A stretch of DNA of 64,000 nt, from assembly GCF_000381765.1 (NCBI RefSeq), contig NZ_KB907077.1, forward strand, positions 62,001 through 126,000, in the 5' to 3' direction. Numbering within the stretch: the stretch's first letter is position 1; each line of letters starts with the position of its first letter. Source of the DNA: [Zimmermannella] faecalis ATCC 13722 (GTDB taxonomy: Bacteria > Actinomycetota > Actinomycetes > Actinomycetales > Microbacteriaceae). This document shows positions 1 through 8,051 of this stretch, one piece after another. Under the pieces are notes generated by a model, which saw nothing but the letters and a program-made list of their open reading frames with translations, made no database searches and was not told the origin of the DNA. Made by a program: the position numbers and the translations under genes.

Positions 1-1340
1 CGATCACCGTGACGCCCGAGGACTTCAAGCCCTACCTCGACGGTGCCTACCGCGCCATCTCGAACCAGGTGCAGGTTCCCGGCTTCCGCAAGGGCAAGGT
101 GCCGAACCAGATCATCGACCAGCGCGTCGGCCGCGAGGTCGTCGTCGACCAGGCGATCAACGACGGTCTCGACACCTTCTACCAGCAGGCGCTCAACGAG
201 ACCGGCCTGCTGCCCCTCGGCCGCCCCGAGGCCGACGTCGCCGAGACCCCCGACCTCAAGGACCTCTCGGGCGACCTCGTCGTCACGGTCGAGGTTGACG
301 TGCGCCCCGAGGTGACCCTCGGCGAGTACAAGGGCCTCAAGCTCGAGGTCGAGGCCGCCGACGTCAGCGATGACGACGTCGAGGCCGAGCTCACCACGCT
401 GCGCCAGCGCTTCGGCACGCTGAAGACCGTCGAGCGTCCGCTCGCCAACGGTGACTTCGCGATCATCGACCTCGTTGCGAAGATCGACGGCGACGTCGTC
501 GACGAGGCCGCGGGCCTCTCGTACGAGGTCGGCTCGGGCGAACTGCTCGACGGCACCGACGAGGCGATCCTCACCCTCACCGAGGGCGAAGAGACCACCT
601 TCAACTCGACCCTACTCGGCGGCGACCACGCCGGCGAAGAGGCCGAGATCACCGTGAAGATCAACTCGGTCAAGGAGCGCGAGCTCCCCGAGGTTGACGA
701 CGACTTCGCCCAGCTCGCGAGCGAGTTCGACACGGTCGACGAGCTCCGCGACGACCTGCGCGAGCAGGCCGCGAAGAAGAAGACGTTCGGCCAGGTTGAA
801 GAGGCGCGCGCGAAGGCGATCGACGCGCTCATCGCCGCGACCGAGGTGCCCGTTCCCGAGCAGATGATCGAGGACGAAGTGGCCCGCCACCTCGAGAACG
901 AGGGCCTGCAGCCCGACGACGAGCACGGCAACGAGGTGCGCGAGCAGGCGCAGAAGTCGTTCCAGCAGCAGGTGATTCTCGACGAGATCATCAAGGCCGA
1001 GTCGGTCGAGGTCGAGCAGAACGAGTTCACCGAGTTCCTGTTCCAGCAGGCCTCGCAGTACGGCATGGCACCCCAGCAGTACATCGAGGTGCTCCAGCAG
1101 AACAACCAGCTCCCGCAGGTCATCGGTGAGGTCGCCCGCTCGAAGGCGATCCTCTACGTGCTCGAAGACGCCGAGATCGTCGACACGAACGGCAACGCCG
1201 TCGACATCGACGAGTACACCGCCGTCGTGAAGCAGGCCCGCGAGAAGCAGGCCGAGGCCGCCGAGTCGGCCGAGACGGTCGACGCCGCAGAGGCCGACGC
1301 CGACGCCGCGACCGACGAGGCCGCGACCGGCGAGAAGTAG
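1..1340 (+). CDS. tig: Trigger factor (5'-truncated by window edge)
   Basis: Ribosome-associated chaperone with peptidyl-prolyl isomerase activity that shields nascent chains in the cytoplasm. The frame is open from base 3 and the normal N-terminus lies outside the window, so about 445 residues are visible. The ribosome-docking loop VPGFRKGKVP lies about 22 residues in, followed by the FKBP-like domain and the helical arms. The tail after about residue 400 is Ala/Glu/Asp-rich and probably disordered, as in many actinobacterial trigger factors. Its position just before clpP1-clpP2 matches the usual bacterial tig-clpP-clpX neighbourhood. Confidence 0.97.
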   Translation, partial: ITVTPEDFKPYLDGAYRAISNQVQVPGFRKGKVPNQIIDQRVGREVVVDQAINDGLDTFYQQALNETGLLPLGRPEADVAETPDLKDLSGDLVVTVEVDVRPEVTLGEYKGLKLEVEAADVSDDDVEAELTTLRQRFGTLKTVERPLANGDFAIIDLVAKIDGDVVDEAAGLSYEVGSGELLDGTDEAILTLTEGEETTFNSTLLGGDHAGEEAEITVKINSVKERELPEVDDDFAQLASEFDTVDELRDDLREQAAKKKTFGQVEEARAKAIDALIAATEVPVPEQMIEDEVARHLENEGLQPDDEHGNEVREQAQKSFQQQVILDEIIKAESVEVEQNEFTEFLFQQASQYGMAPQQYIEVLQQNNQLPQVIGEVARSKAILYVLEDAEIVDTNGNAVDIDEYTAVVKQAREKQAEAAESAETVDAAEADADAATDEAATGEK

Positions 1341-1405
1341 TCGCTGAGTCAGTTCGGGCGGGGCACGTGGTGGCCCGCCCGTTCTGCGTTTCCGCCCCAG
1401 CCCAT

Positions 1406-1447
1406 CCGCGCGCATCCCTCCGCCCGCATCCCTCTGCCCGCACCCAT
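1406..1447. repeat. 14-bp tandem repeat, three units, before hairpin copy 1
   Basis: Three consecutive 14-base units begin at 1406, 1420 and 1434 (consensus ccgcccgcatccct, with two to four changes per unit). They end nine bases before the hairpin at 1457. No reading frame in this stretch looks coding. The function is unknown. Confidence 0.6.
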
Positions 1448-1456
1448 CCTGGTGAT

Positions 1457-1525
1457 CTCCGCTGACTGACGGCAATTTGCGGCATTTTCCTTGAAAATGT
1501 CGCAAATTGCCGTCAGTCAGCGGAG
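1457..1525. repeat. Extragenic hairpin element, copy 1
   Basis: A 33-base inverted repeat (arms 1457-1489 and 1493-1525) has a 3-base loop and one G/T wobble position (1482 against 1500). Its arm contains the 15-base core CTGACGGCAATTTGC, also found in both arms of the elements at 4199 and 61092. It lies about 117 bases after the tig stop and 160 bases before clpP1. It could act as a terminator or RNA-stability hairpin, but the recurrence of the sequence itself points to a repetitive element family. Confidence 0.85.
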
Positions 1526-1650
1526 GAGGAGGCGTTGGATGCGCGCGCGAATGTCGCGCTGCAGGGGTCGCGTCGAGGGGTCGCTTGGGTCATACACCTC
1601 GACAACCACGCCGACGGCGAACAGCAGTGCTCCCTCAGGGTCGCCTCGAC

Positions 1651-1677
1651 TAAATTTGCAGAAGACCTACGAAGGAG
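1651..1677 (+). promoter_or_regulatory. Candidate clpP1 promoter -10 and ribosome binding site
   Basis: TAAATT at 1651-1656 is a plausible -10 hexamer and is AT-rich in a GC-rich setting. AAGGAGAA at about 1672-1679 is a good Shine-Dalgarno sequence that fixes the clpP1 start at the GTG at 1686. I found no convincing -35 box. Confidence 0.4.
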
Positions 1678-1685
1678 AAGCATCC

Positions 1686-2318
1686 GTGGCTGAACTGCAA
1701 ATGCCGAATAGCGTCTTCGATCGACTCCTGAAAGACCGCATCATCTGGTTGGGCGAGGACGTTCGAGACGACAACTCGAACGAAATCTGCGCAAAGATGC
1801 TGCTGCTGTCAGCGGAAGACCCGGAGCGCGACATCTACCTCTACATCAACTCGCCGGGTGGCTCAGTCACCGCGGGTATGGCGATCTACGACACGATGCA
1901 GCTCGTGCCGAACGATGTCGTCACGGTCGGCCTCGGCATGGCCGCCTCGATGGGGCAGCTCCTGCTCACGTCTGGTGCACCGGGCAAGCGGTACATCACG
2001 CCGAACACGCGCGTGCTGCTGCACCAGCCGCTCGGCGGCTTCGGCGGTACGTCGTCGGACATCCAGCGCCAGGCGCAGCTCATCCTCGACATGAAGCAGC
2101 GCCTCGCCGAGATCACGGCGAAGCGCACGGGCAAGACCGTCGAGCAGATCAACGAAGACGGCGACCGCGACCGCTGGTTCACCGCCGAGGAGGCCCTCGA
2201 GTACGGCTTCGTCGACCACATCTCGGAGTCGGCGACGTCGGTCGTCGGCGGTGGTGGCACCGACCGTCGCATCTCGAACGACCCGGGTGAGGCCGGGGCC
2301 TCGGGCGACGAGAACTAG
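1686..2318 (+). CDS. clpP1: ATP-dependent Clp protease proteolytic subunit 1
   Basis: Serine peptidase subunit of the cytoplasmic Clp protease, 210 residues. The nucleophile motif GMAASMG, the catalytic His in LLHQPLGG and the oligomer motif [17 protein letters not shown] are visible. The GTG at 1686 was chosen because AAGGAGAA precedes it at good spacing and the following residues fit the family; an ATG at 1701 is the alternative. The frame is open upstream but that part is Arg-rich and overlaps the extragenic hairpin, so it is not coding. clpP2 follows 24 bases later. Actinobacterial ClpP1 and ClpP2 usually form a mixed tetradecamer fed by ClpX or ClpC. Confidence 0.96.
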   Translation: MAELQMPNSVFDRLLKDRIIWLGEDVRDDNSNEICAKMLLLSAEDPERDIYLYINSPGGSVTAGMAIYDTMQLVPNDVVTVGLGMAASMGQLLLTSGAPGKRYITPNTRVLLHQPLGGFGGTSSDIQRQAQLILDMKQRLAEITAKRTGKTVEQINEDGDRDRWFTAEEALEYGFVDHISESATSVVGGGGTDRRISNDPGEAGASGDEN

Positions 2319-2342
2319 GCGCGAAGGAAGAAGGACTACCAA

Positions 2343-3005
2343 GTGTTGAACAACCCCGCATCCGGCATCGCCGGCAACCTGCCCGAATCGCGCTACATCC
2401 TCCCGAGCTTCGAGGAGCGCACCGCCTACGGCTTCAAGCGGCAAGACCCGTACGCGAAGCTGTTTGAAGACCGCATCGTGTTCCTCGGCGTACAGATCGA
2501 CGACGCGTCGGCCGACGACGTCATGGCACAGCTGCTCGTGCTCGAGTCGCAAGACCCCGACCGCGACATCACGATGTACATCAACTCGCCTGGTGGCTCG
2601 TTCACCGCGATGACGGCGATCTACGACACGATGCAGTACATCCGCCCCGAGGTGCAGACGGTCTGCCTCGGCCAGGCCGCCTCGGCCGCGGCCGTGCTGC
2701 TCGCCGCCGGCCAGCCCGGCAAGCGCCTCGCGCTGCCGAACGCGCGCGTGCTGATTCACCAGCCCGCCGTCAGCGGTGGCGGCCAGGGCCAGGCGTCGGA
2801 CATCGAGATTCAGGCGAACGAGGTGCTGCGCATGCGTCAGTGGCTCGAGGAGGCCCTCGCGAAGCACTCGGGTAAAGACCAGTCGTCGATCTCGAACGAC
2901 ATCGAGCGCGACAAGATCCTCTCGGCGAATGAGGCCCTCGAGTACGGGCTCATCGACCAGGTGCTGTCGAGCCGCAAGGGCGCGCAGCCGGTCATCGTCG
3001 ACTAA
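2343..3005 (+). CDS. clpP2: ATP-dependent Clp protease proteolytic subunit 2
   Basis: Second ClpP subunit, 220 residues. The nucleophile region [14 protein letters not shown], the His in [10 protein letters not shown] and [19 protein letters not shown] are present. GTG at 2343 follows a GAAGGAAGAAGG ribosome-binding stretch; the next codon, TTG, is also a possible start. It is the second gene of the clpP1-clpP2 unit and is followed by a strong terminator. clpX, usually the next gene, is displaced about 13 kb by the heme locus. Confidence 0.96.
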   Translation: MLNNPASGIAGNLPESRYILPSFEERTAYGFKRQDPYAKLFEDRIVFLGVQIDDASADDVMAQLLVLESQDPDRDITMYINSPGGSFTAMTAIYDTMQYIRPEVQTVCLGQAASAAAVLLAAGQPGKRLALPNARVLIHQPAVSGGGQGQASDIEIQANEVLRMRQWLEEALAKHSGKDQSSISNDIERDKILSANEALEYGLIDQVLSSRKGAQPVIVD

Positions 3006-3019
3006 TCACGTCGTCTCCA

Positions 3020-3063
3020 CGAAGCGGCGGCCCCGAGCCTTTGAGCTCGGGGCCGCCGCTTCG
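3020..3063 (+). terminator. Rho-independent terminator after clpP2
   Basis: Perfect 19-bp GC-rich stem (3020-3038 with 3045-3063) and a 6-base loop, followed by ttgttgcg. It lies 15 bases after the clpP2 stop, between convergent genes, so it may also slow transcription from the minus-strand DUF1684 gene. Confidence 0.85.
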
Positions 3064-3080
3064 TTGTTGCGCGGTGTGGG

Positions 3081-3953
3081 TCAGCTGCCGTTCGCGGCCG
3101 GCCGCTCGGGCAGCACGATGCCGTCGTCGATCGTGACGCCCTCGACGCGCTCGGCGGGGATGCGCTCGCCCGCCTCGATCGCGACGCTGAGCCGGTTCTC
3201 GTGCGGGGGCAGCGGGCAGGTCGCGAAGTCGGTGTAGGCGCACGGGAGGTTCACGGCGCGGTTGAAATCGATGGTCGTGCGGCCGTCGGCGTCGGGCGCG
3301 GCGACCGCGACCGAGCGCAGTGCCGAGTACGTCGTGACGCCGCTCGTCGCGTCGGCGAAGAGCACGAGCAGGCCGCCGTCGGCACCGGGGAACGCCGTGA
3401 GTCGAACGGTCTCGCCGCCGATCGTGAGTTCGAGCTCGCCGGGGGAGTCGTAGACGTGCTGCAGGCCGTCGATTGCCGCGCCGACCGTGACCGGCTTCGG
3501 CTCGGCGAACGGATGGAAGGTCGCGTCGATGCGCCACGCGGGGTCGGGCTCGTACGCGGGCGTGCCGCGGTAGTCGCTGAGGAACACGGCGTCGTCGAGC
3601 CGCGGCCGCGCGATGTCGTGGCCGCCGCGCTTCGCGATCTCGAGGTGGCCGCCAGGGAACGCGAGCAGCAGCCCGCCGCGCTCGGGTATCGGCGCGAACT
3701 CGTGGTGGCCAGTGATGCGCTCGCCGTCGAGGCGGAGCCACTCGCCGTCGGCGAGGTCGACCCGCACCTGCCCGTCGACCGACGACCAGGCGCCTGGCGC
3801 GCCGTCGAGCGCGATGGGGGAGTCGCCGAGCCAGAACAGCCCGACGATCGCGAAGAAGCCCTTCGGGTCGCGGCGCGAGCGCTCGCGGGCGTCGTGCCAC
3901 CGCTGCCAGTCGGCAGTGAAGGTCGCGGTGTCAGTGGTGGATGCGGTGGTCAT
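3081..3953 (-). CDS. DUF1684 family protein
   Basis: A 290-residue soluble protein with no signal peptide or membrane segment. The family signature near the C-terminus is clear: DFNRAVNLPCAYTDFATC followed by PLPPHENRL and a GE motif. The biochemical role of the family is not established to my knowledge. The ATG at 3953 is preferred because it follows a GAGGCGAGG-type ribosome binding site; an ATG at 4004 would add 17 residues. It lies on the same strand as the heme oxygenase gene, but 346 bases with a hairpin separate them, so co-transcription is uncertain. Confidence 0.85.
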   Translation of the reverse strand: MTTASTTDTATFTADWQRWHDARERSRRDPKGFFAIVGLFWLGDSPIALDGAPGAWSSVDGQVRVDLADGEWLRLDGERITGHHEFAPIPERGGLLLAFPGGHLEIAKRGGHDIARPRLDDAVFLSDYRGTPAYEPDPAWRIDATFHPFAEPKPVTVGAAIDGLQHVYDSPGELELTIGGETVRLTAFPGADGGLLVLFADATSGVTTYSALRSVAVAAPDADGRTTIDFNRAVNLPCAYTDFATCPLPPHENRLSVAIEAGERIPAERVEGVTIDDGIVLPERPAANGS

Positions 3954-4123
3954 GGTGTCGGTCGCCTCGCCTCGTCGGTGCCAGAAGTCGAATGCCTCCA
4001 GCATCCTCCTGTGCCGCCGGGCGCGCGACTGCAGCCGCGCATCCCGTCACACCGGGTCATCTTCGCGTGACGCAACGAAATGCACGGACTGCGTGGGGCC
4101 GGTTGGGACCTCGGCGGACTTCA

Positions 4124-4199
4124 CGCGAACCCCATCGTGAACCCCATCCAACGTGAACCCCATTCAATGTGAACCCCATCCAATGTGAACCCCATCGCG
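4124..4199. repeat. 16-bp tandem repeat abutting hairpin copy 2
   Basis: Four 16-base units start at 4136, 4152, 4168 and 4184 (consensus ygtgaaccccatccaa), preceded by a 12-base partial unit at 4124. The last unit runs directly into the left arm of the hairpin at 4199. The 346-base gap between the DUF1684 gene and the heme oxygenase gene holds little besides this repeat and the hairpin. Confidence 0.85.
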
Positions 4200-4255
4200 A
4201 ACTGACGGCAATTTGCAGCTTTTTCAACGTAAAAGCTGCAAATTGCCGTCAGTTC
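4199..4255. repeat. Extragenic hairpin element, copy 2
   Basis: Perfect 25-bp inverted repeat (4199-4223 with 4231-4255) and a 7-base loop. Both arms contain the 15-base core CTGACGGCAATTTGC shared with the elements at 1457 and 61092. It lies 44 bases past the stop of the minus-strand heme oxygenase gene, so it could end that transcript, although it lacks a long T-run. Confidence 0.88.
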
Positions 4256-4299
4256 AGGGAGGTCGGGAGGGTGGATGGGTAGGGCAGCGAGGAGCGCTG

Positions 4300-5016
4300 C
4301 TAGCGGCGGCGCGTGGGCTTCGGCGCCGACTCGGCCGGGACGATGTCGATGCGCGACTGCGTGACCTCGTTGAGCTCCTCGAAGATCTCCTGGTTCGCGG
4401 TGAACGCGGAGTTTGCCTCGTCGATGAGCAGCTTCGCCTGCGCGTCGTCGAGCTCGAGGACGTCGATGCGCGCGCGGTACGCATTCTTGAACGGCACGGG
4501 CTTCGGAATCTCGTCGAAGTGGAAGAACGAGGTCTCGTTGTCGGTGAGGTCATAGTGGCGCGTGAGCCACACCCGCATGACCTGCCCGCCCGAGAGGTCG
4601 CCGAGGTAGCGCACGTAGTGGTGCGCGAGGTAGCGCACGGCGTCGTGCTCGGTCGCGAGAATCTGCTCGACGTAGTCGCGGGTCGAGGCGAGCATGCCCA
4701 CGGGTTCGGCCGTGATGCGCTTACCGAGCGCCTCGAGGTCGGCCGCGATCGACTCGCTGCGGTTGAGCTCCACCGAGAGCAGGTCGCAGGCCGCCTCGTT
4801 CTCGCGCATCTTGCCGGCCGTGACCTCGAGCGCGTTGTAGATGTAGCTGTACTGCTCGAGCAGGTGGTAGTAGGCGTCGATGTCGAGGGCGCCGCGCATG
4901 AGGTCGACGACGAAGTCGGCGGTTTCGGCGGCCTCGTGTGCCTCGGCGGTGAGGGTGCGAAGCCTGGCGCTCAGGGTGTCGGCAGCGGGAATGCGTGGGG
5001 CAACCGTCTGGGTCAA
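4300..5016 (-). CDS. hmuO: Heme oxygenase (biliverdin-producing)
   Basis: Degrades heme to biliverdin, CO and iron in the cytoplasm, the expected last step for heme imported by the neighbouring Hmu system. It is a 238-residue, mostly helical protein. The proximal-helix motif LTAEAHEAAE carries the presumed heme-ligand His, and the distal-helix motif RYLGDLSGGQ is intact. The TTG at 5016 is chosen because AAGGAGA lies five bases upstream; an ATG at 5079 would add a Pro-rich 21-residue stretch with no good ribosome site. It is transcribed divergently from the hta-hmu operon, across a region with DtxR-type boxes. Confidence 0.93.
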   Translation of the reverse strand: MTQTVAPRIPAADTLSARLRTLTAEAHEAAETADFVVDLMRGALDIDAYYHLLEQYSYIYNALEVTAGKMRENEAACDLLSVELNRSESIAADLEALGKRITAEPVGMLASTRDYVEQILATEHDAVRYLAHHYVRYLGDLSGGQVMRVWLTRHYDLTDNETSFFHFDEIPKPVPFKNAYRARIDVLELDDAQAKLLIDEANSAFTANQEIFEELNEVTQSRIDIVPAESAPKPTRRR

Positions 5017-5113
5017 TTGGTCTCCTTGGTCGCGGTGGGGTGGTTGCGGGTAGGGCGGGGCGGTGGATGCGCGGGGCACGGCCGCTCGTGATCAGCGCCG
5101 CTCGTGTTTAGCC

Positions 5114-5133
5114 AAGTTAGGTTCGCCTAACTT
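5114..5133. promoter_or_regulatory. DtxR/IdeR-like iron box near hmuO
   Basis: A dyad with 8-base arms, AAGTTAGG and CCTAACTT, around TTCG. It contains TTAGGTT and GCCTAAC, which match 14 positions of the 19-base DtxR/IdeR consensus as I recall it. It lies about 100 bases upstream of hmuO in the divergent intergenic region, so iron-dependent repression by a DtxR-type regulator is inferred. Confidence 0.75.
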
Positions 5134-5243
5134 CGGCGTAGCCTAGCGAACTTCCGTGATCGGGCACCGAACTCGATGCGACTCCCAGTTTCGCGCAGAT
5201 CGCCGTGAACTCGCCCTGGCACGGATTCACATCACACTCTAAG

Positions 5244-5283
5244 CTTAGCTAAGGCAGGCCTAAGTTAGTGAGACCTAACTAAG
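5244..5283. promoter_or_regulatory. Second DtxR-like region, two overlapping dyads
   Basis: Two adjoining dyads are visible: CTTAG...CTAAG (5244-5264) and AGTTAG...CTAACT with a 6-base spacer (5263-5280). They lie about 90-125 bases before the first gene of the hta-hmu operon, where its promoter is expected. A paired site suggests cooperative binding, as reported for several iron-regulated heme genes in corynebacteria. Confidence 0.65.
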
Positions 5284-5369
5284 TTCCTGCTTTTCGTCGC
5301 TGCGCCGTGTCGGCGACTTCCCGCTGGTCTCGAGCGGAGACCGGCTTGTTCTTCTCAACAGGAGTAGTT

Positions 5370-6872
5370 ATGACAGAACGTCGTAATTTGGCGCGCAAGT
5401 CGCCATGGCTCACGCGCGTAGGCTCGGGCCTCGCGGTGGGCGCACTTGCCGTAGGTGCGGGCTTCGCGTCGGCCCCCGCGTTTGCTGCTGACGCCACGAG
5501 TGGCACCGTCAGCGACGCGAGCCTTAGCTGGGGAATCAATAAGGAATCGGGTGCAGGCGCGTACTTTGGCGGCTGCAACTTCCTCGTGGCAGGTGTTGCA
5601 GGTGACCTGGGCGGATCGACGCTTTGGACCGAGTCGTTCGCCGACGCGAACTACAAGACAGAGGCTGGCAACGTCACGGTTACTAAGCCCGACGCGAACG
5701 GTGTGCAGCAGCAGCCGACCTGGAGCACCAAGTGCATCAACGACGCGACCGGCAAGCCCGCAACTACGGGCACGGGTAACAACCTCAGCGTCACCAATAA
5801 TCAGGTGAACTTCACGAACGGTTCGGGCACGGTGGACGCCGAAAGCGACACCGCCGAGCTCACGTTCGATGGTTCGTTCACGATCGTCTTCTACGGTGGC
5901 ATGACGTACTGGTCGGTTTCGGACCCGCACCTCTCCGTCAAGAACGGCGTCGGCACGCTCACGGGCACCGCGTCGGGCTACGGCGCCGACATGTTTGACC
6001 CCTCGGTGTGGATGGAACTGCCCGAGGAAGAAATCGAACTCGCGACGTTCTCGAGCGTCGACGTCACCGAATCCGGTATCGAGGTCACGCCCGACTATGC
6101 GGGCGTCGAAATCACGGTCGAGGCCGGCGGGCCTTCCGGCCCGCAGGTGCAGACCGGTGACAACTGGGGCTCGTTCCCACAGAGCTGGGTCGACTACAAC
6201 GTTCAGACCGGTCAGGCTGCGTACTGGTATAGCTCCGGTGGAGCCGCTGACCCGCGCAAGCCCGCAACGCCCATCTCGTTCGCGTACAAGATCGATGACG
6301 GCACTACCGAGCCTCCGGTCGAGGAGCCAGGCGAGACCGAGACCGACGGTGGCAACATCGACGTGACGATCCCCGACGCGACCGACCCGACGGATCCCAC
6401 TGACCCGACCGATCCGACCGAACCCACCGACCCGACGAACGAGTTCAAGTGGGCATGGGCTGACGAGGACGACGCGCAGGTTGCAGACCTCGGCACCGCC
6501 GAACAAGACGGAGACAACTTCGTCGCCAACGGCAGCATCGCGCCCGTCACCGTCACCGACACCCGCGATGGCGACCACACCTGGAGCCTCAGCGGCCAGG
6601 TGAGCGACTTCACCGCAGGTGACGAGTCATTCTCGGGCTCTTACCTCGGCTGGACGCCGAAGGTCACGGCGTCGGGAGACGCGGTGACCCCGGGTAACGA
6701 GGTGCTGCCCGGCGACGGTGCGAGCGACGGTCTCGCGACCTCGCAGAACCTCGCGTCGTCGAACGCTGCGGTGAGTGCGGTCGTCAACGCGACGCTCAGC
6801 CTCATCGTGCCGGTTGACGTTGCCAGTGCTGGCACCTACTCGGCGAGCCTGACGATTACGGCCCTGTCGTAA
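5370..6872 (+). CDS. htaA: Secreted HtaA-domain heme-binding protein with WxL-like C-terminal domain
   Basis: First gene of the heme operon; 500 residues. A signal peptide ends near APAFAA (about residue 40). One HtaA heme-binding domain spans about residues 50-306 (SLSWGINKESG, GAYFGGCNFLVAG, TGTASGYGADM, GQAAYWYSSGG). A TDP-repeat linker follows, then a beta-rich domain (about 357-500) containing DTRDGDHTWSLSGQVSDFT, which fits the proximal WxL motif. The usual distal motif appears as GTYSASLTITAL, without Trp. The role inferred is heme capture at the cell wall and transfer to HmuT. ATG 5370 follows AGGAG. No LPXTG or membrane anchor is seen. Confidence 0.88.
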   Translation: MTERRNLARKSPWLTRVGSGLAVGALAVGAGFASAPAFAADATSGTVSDASLSWGINKESGAGAYFGGCNFLVAGVAGDLGGSTLWTESFADANYKTEAGNVTVTKPDANGVQQQPTWSTKCINDATGKPATTGTGNNLSVTNNQVNFTNGSGTVDAESDTAELTFDGSFTIVFYGGMTYWSVSDPHLSVKNGVGTLTGTASGYGADMFDPSVWMELPEEEIELATFSSVDVTESGIEVTPDYAGVEITVEAGGPSGPQVQTGDNWGSFPQSWVDYNVQTGQAAYWYSSGGAADPRKPATPISFAYKIDDGTTEPPVEEPGETETDGGNIDVTIPDATDPTDPTDPTDPTEPTDPTNEFKWAWADEDDAQVADLGTAEQDGDNFVANGSIAPVTVTDTRDGDHTWSLSGQVSDFTAGDESFSGSYLGWTPKVTASGDAVTPGNEVLPGDGASDGLATSQNLASSNAAVSAVVNATLSLIVPVDVASAGTYSASLTITALS

Positions 6873-6883
6873 TCGGTTGAGAC

Positions 6884-6926
6884 CCCCGGTTGGTGCGGCG
6901 TTACACGGCCGTCGCGCCAACCGGGG
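6884..6926. other. Hairpin in the gap after the first operon gene
   Basis: A 10-bp stem (6884-6893 with 6917-6926) encloses a 23-base loop, 12 bases after the htaA stop. No T-tract follows, so an RNA-processing, stability or partial attenuation role within the operon is more likely than full termination. Confidence 0.5.
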
Positions 6927-6983
6927 CACCACCCACCTGTCGTGTCCAATAACTTCTGCATTACCTCTCGGAGAGTTTCCCGA

Positions 6984-8051
6984 ATGTCGCTCGTCCCGCG
7001 CCCCTCGCGCATCGTCGCCGCGGCGCTTGCCGCCGCCATTGCGATCGCCGCACCACTCGCCCTCGCTCCTGGCGCGGTCGCCGCGCCGCAGGGCGAACCG
7101 CTCAGCGCCGTCACCGACGACGGCGCCGCCTGGTCGGTCGCCACGGTCGACGGCGAACAGGGCAATGGCCGCCCGAACTACAGCTACGGCCTCAGCGCCG
7201 GCGGCACTGTCGAAGACTTGATCCGCGTGACGAACACGGGCACGACCGACCTCCACCTGCGTATGTACGCCGCCGACGCCTTCACGACGGCCGAGGGTGG
7301 CATCGACATTCTCGAGTCGAGTGAGAAATCCACCGACGCGGGCCTCTGGGTCGAACCCGAGACCGAATACATCGACCTCGCGCCCGGCGAATCGACCGAG
7401 GTCGGGTTCACCGTGAAGGTGCCGGCCGACGCGGTTCCGGGCGACCACTCGGCGGCCCTCGTCGCCTCACTGCTGCCCGAGGGCGACGGCCAGGTGCAGG
7501 TCGAGCGTCGCCTCGGGCTGCGCGTGAGCATCCGCGTCGCGGGCCAGCTCACCGCTGAGGTCGCGTTCAGCGACGTGCACAGCGAATACGTCACGAGCCT
7601 CAACCCGTTCGCGCCCGCGAAGATCCGCACGACCTACACCGTCGAGAACATCGGCAACACGCGCATCCGCGTTGACGAGGCGGTGCGCGTGCACGGCCTG
7701 CTCGCCCTCGGCACACGGGTCACGAGCACGGCCGTCGACGACCTCCTGCCTGGCTCGAGCGTGCAGGTCACCCGCGAGGTGCCCACACTCGCGATCGGCG
7801 GCGCGAACGTCGAGGTGAGCGCCACCGCGCTCCCGTTCGACGGCTCGGTCGTCGTGCCCGAGCCGTTCACCGCGCAGTCGCAGGTCGCCGGCGCGCCGTG
7901 GTCGTTCCTCGTACTCGTCATCGTCGTGCTCGCCGCGGCCGCGATCGCGACCGTACTGATCATCCGTCGTCGCCGCGAAAACCTCTACTTCGCCTACCTC
8001 GCGCGGGAGCGTGAGACACAACAGGCCGAGAAGGAAGGAGCGCTCACATGA
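6984..8051 (+). CDS. DUF916-type (WxL-interacting) membrane-anchored surface protein
   Basis: A 355-residue exported protein with an N-terminal signal peptide (Ala-rich helix ending near GAVAA). Two Ig-like segments follow, including LIRVTNTGTTDLHLRMYAAD and LAPGESTEVGFTVKVPADA, typical of DUF916, the WxL-interacting peptidoglycan-binding family. One transmembrane helix is near residues 305-330, followed by a basic cytoplasmic tail. In Firmicutes these proteins sit beside WxL proteins and hold them at the wall; here the preceding gene carries a WxL-like domain. ATG 6984 follows CTCGGAGAG; an upstream GTG at 6942 has no good ribosome site. Its last four bases overlap the next start (ATGA). Confidence 0.82.
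   Translation: MSLVPRPSRIVAAALAAAIAIAAPLALAPGAVAAPQGEPLSAVTDDGAAWSVATVDGEQGNGRPNYSYGLSAGGTVEDLIRVTNTGTTDLHLRMYAADAFTTAEGGIDILESSEKSTDAGLWVEPETEYIDLAPGESTEVGFTVKVPADAVPGDHSAALVASLLPEGDGQVQVERRLGLRVSIRVAGQLTAEVAFSDVHSEYVTSLNPFAPAKIRTTYTVENIGNTRIRVDEAVRVHGLLALGTRVTSTAVDDLLPGSSVQVTREVPTLAIGGANVEVSATALPFDGSVVVPEPFTAQSQVAGAPWSFLVLVIVVLAAAAIATVLIIRRRRENLYFAYLARERETQQAEKEGALT

Noticed and set aside
1600-1626. Possible ClgR box before clpP1 (GCGAAC half-site)
   Set aside because: Only one half-site is convincing; the opposite half at proper spacing is absent.
1491-1685. In-frame upstream extension of clpP1 (Arg-rich)
   Set aside because: It overlaps the extragenic hairpin, has no family similarity, and the GTG at 1686 has a strong ribosome site.
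4213-5091. Long open frame opposite the heme oxygenase gene, beginning inside a hairpin
   Set aside because: Composition is that of an antisense shadow in GC-rich DNA, and its KLPSV start is encoded by the hairpin arm, as in similar frames near 1505 and 61137.
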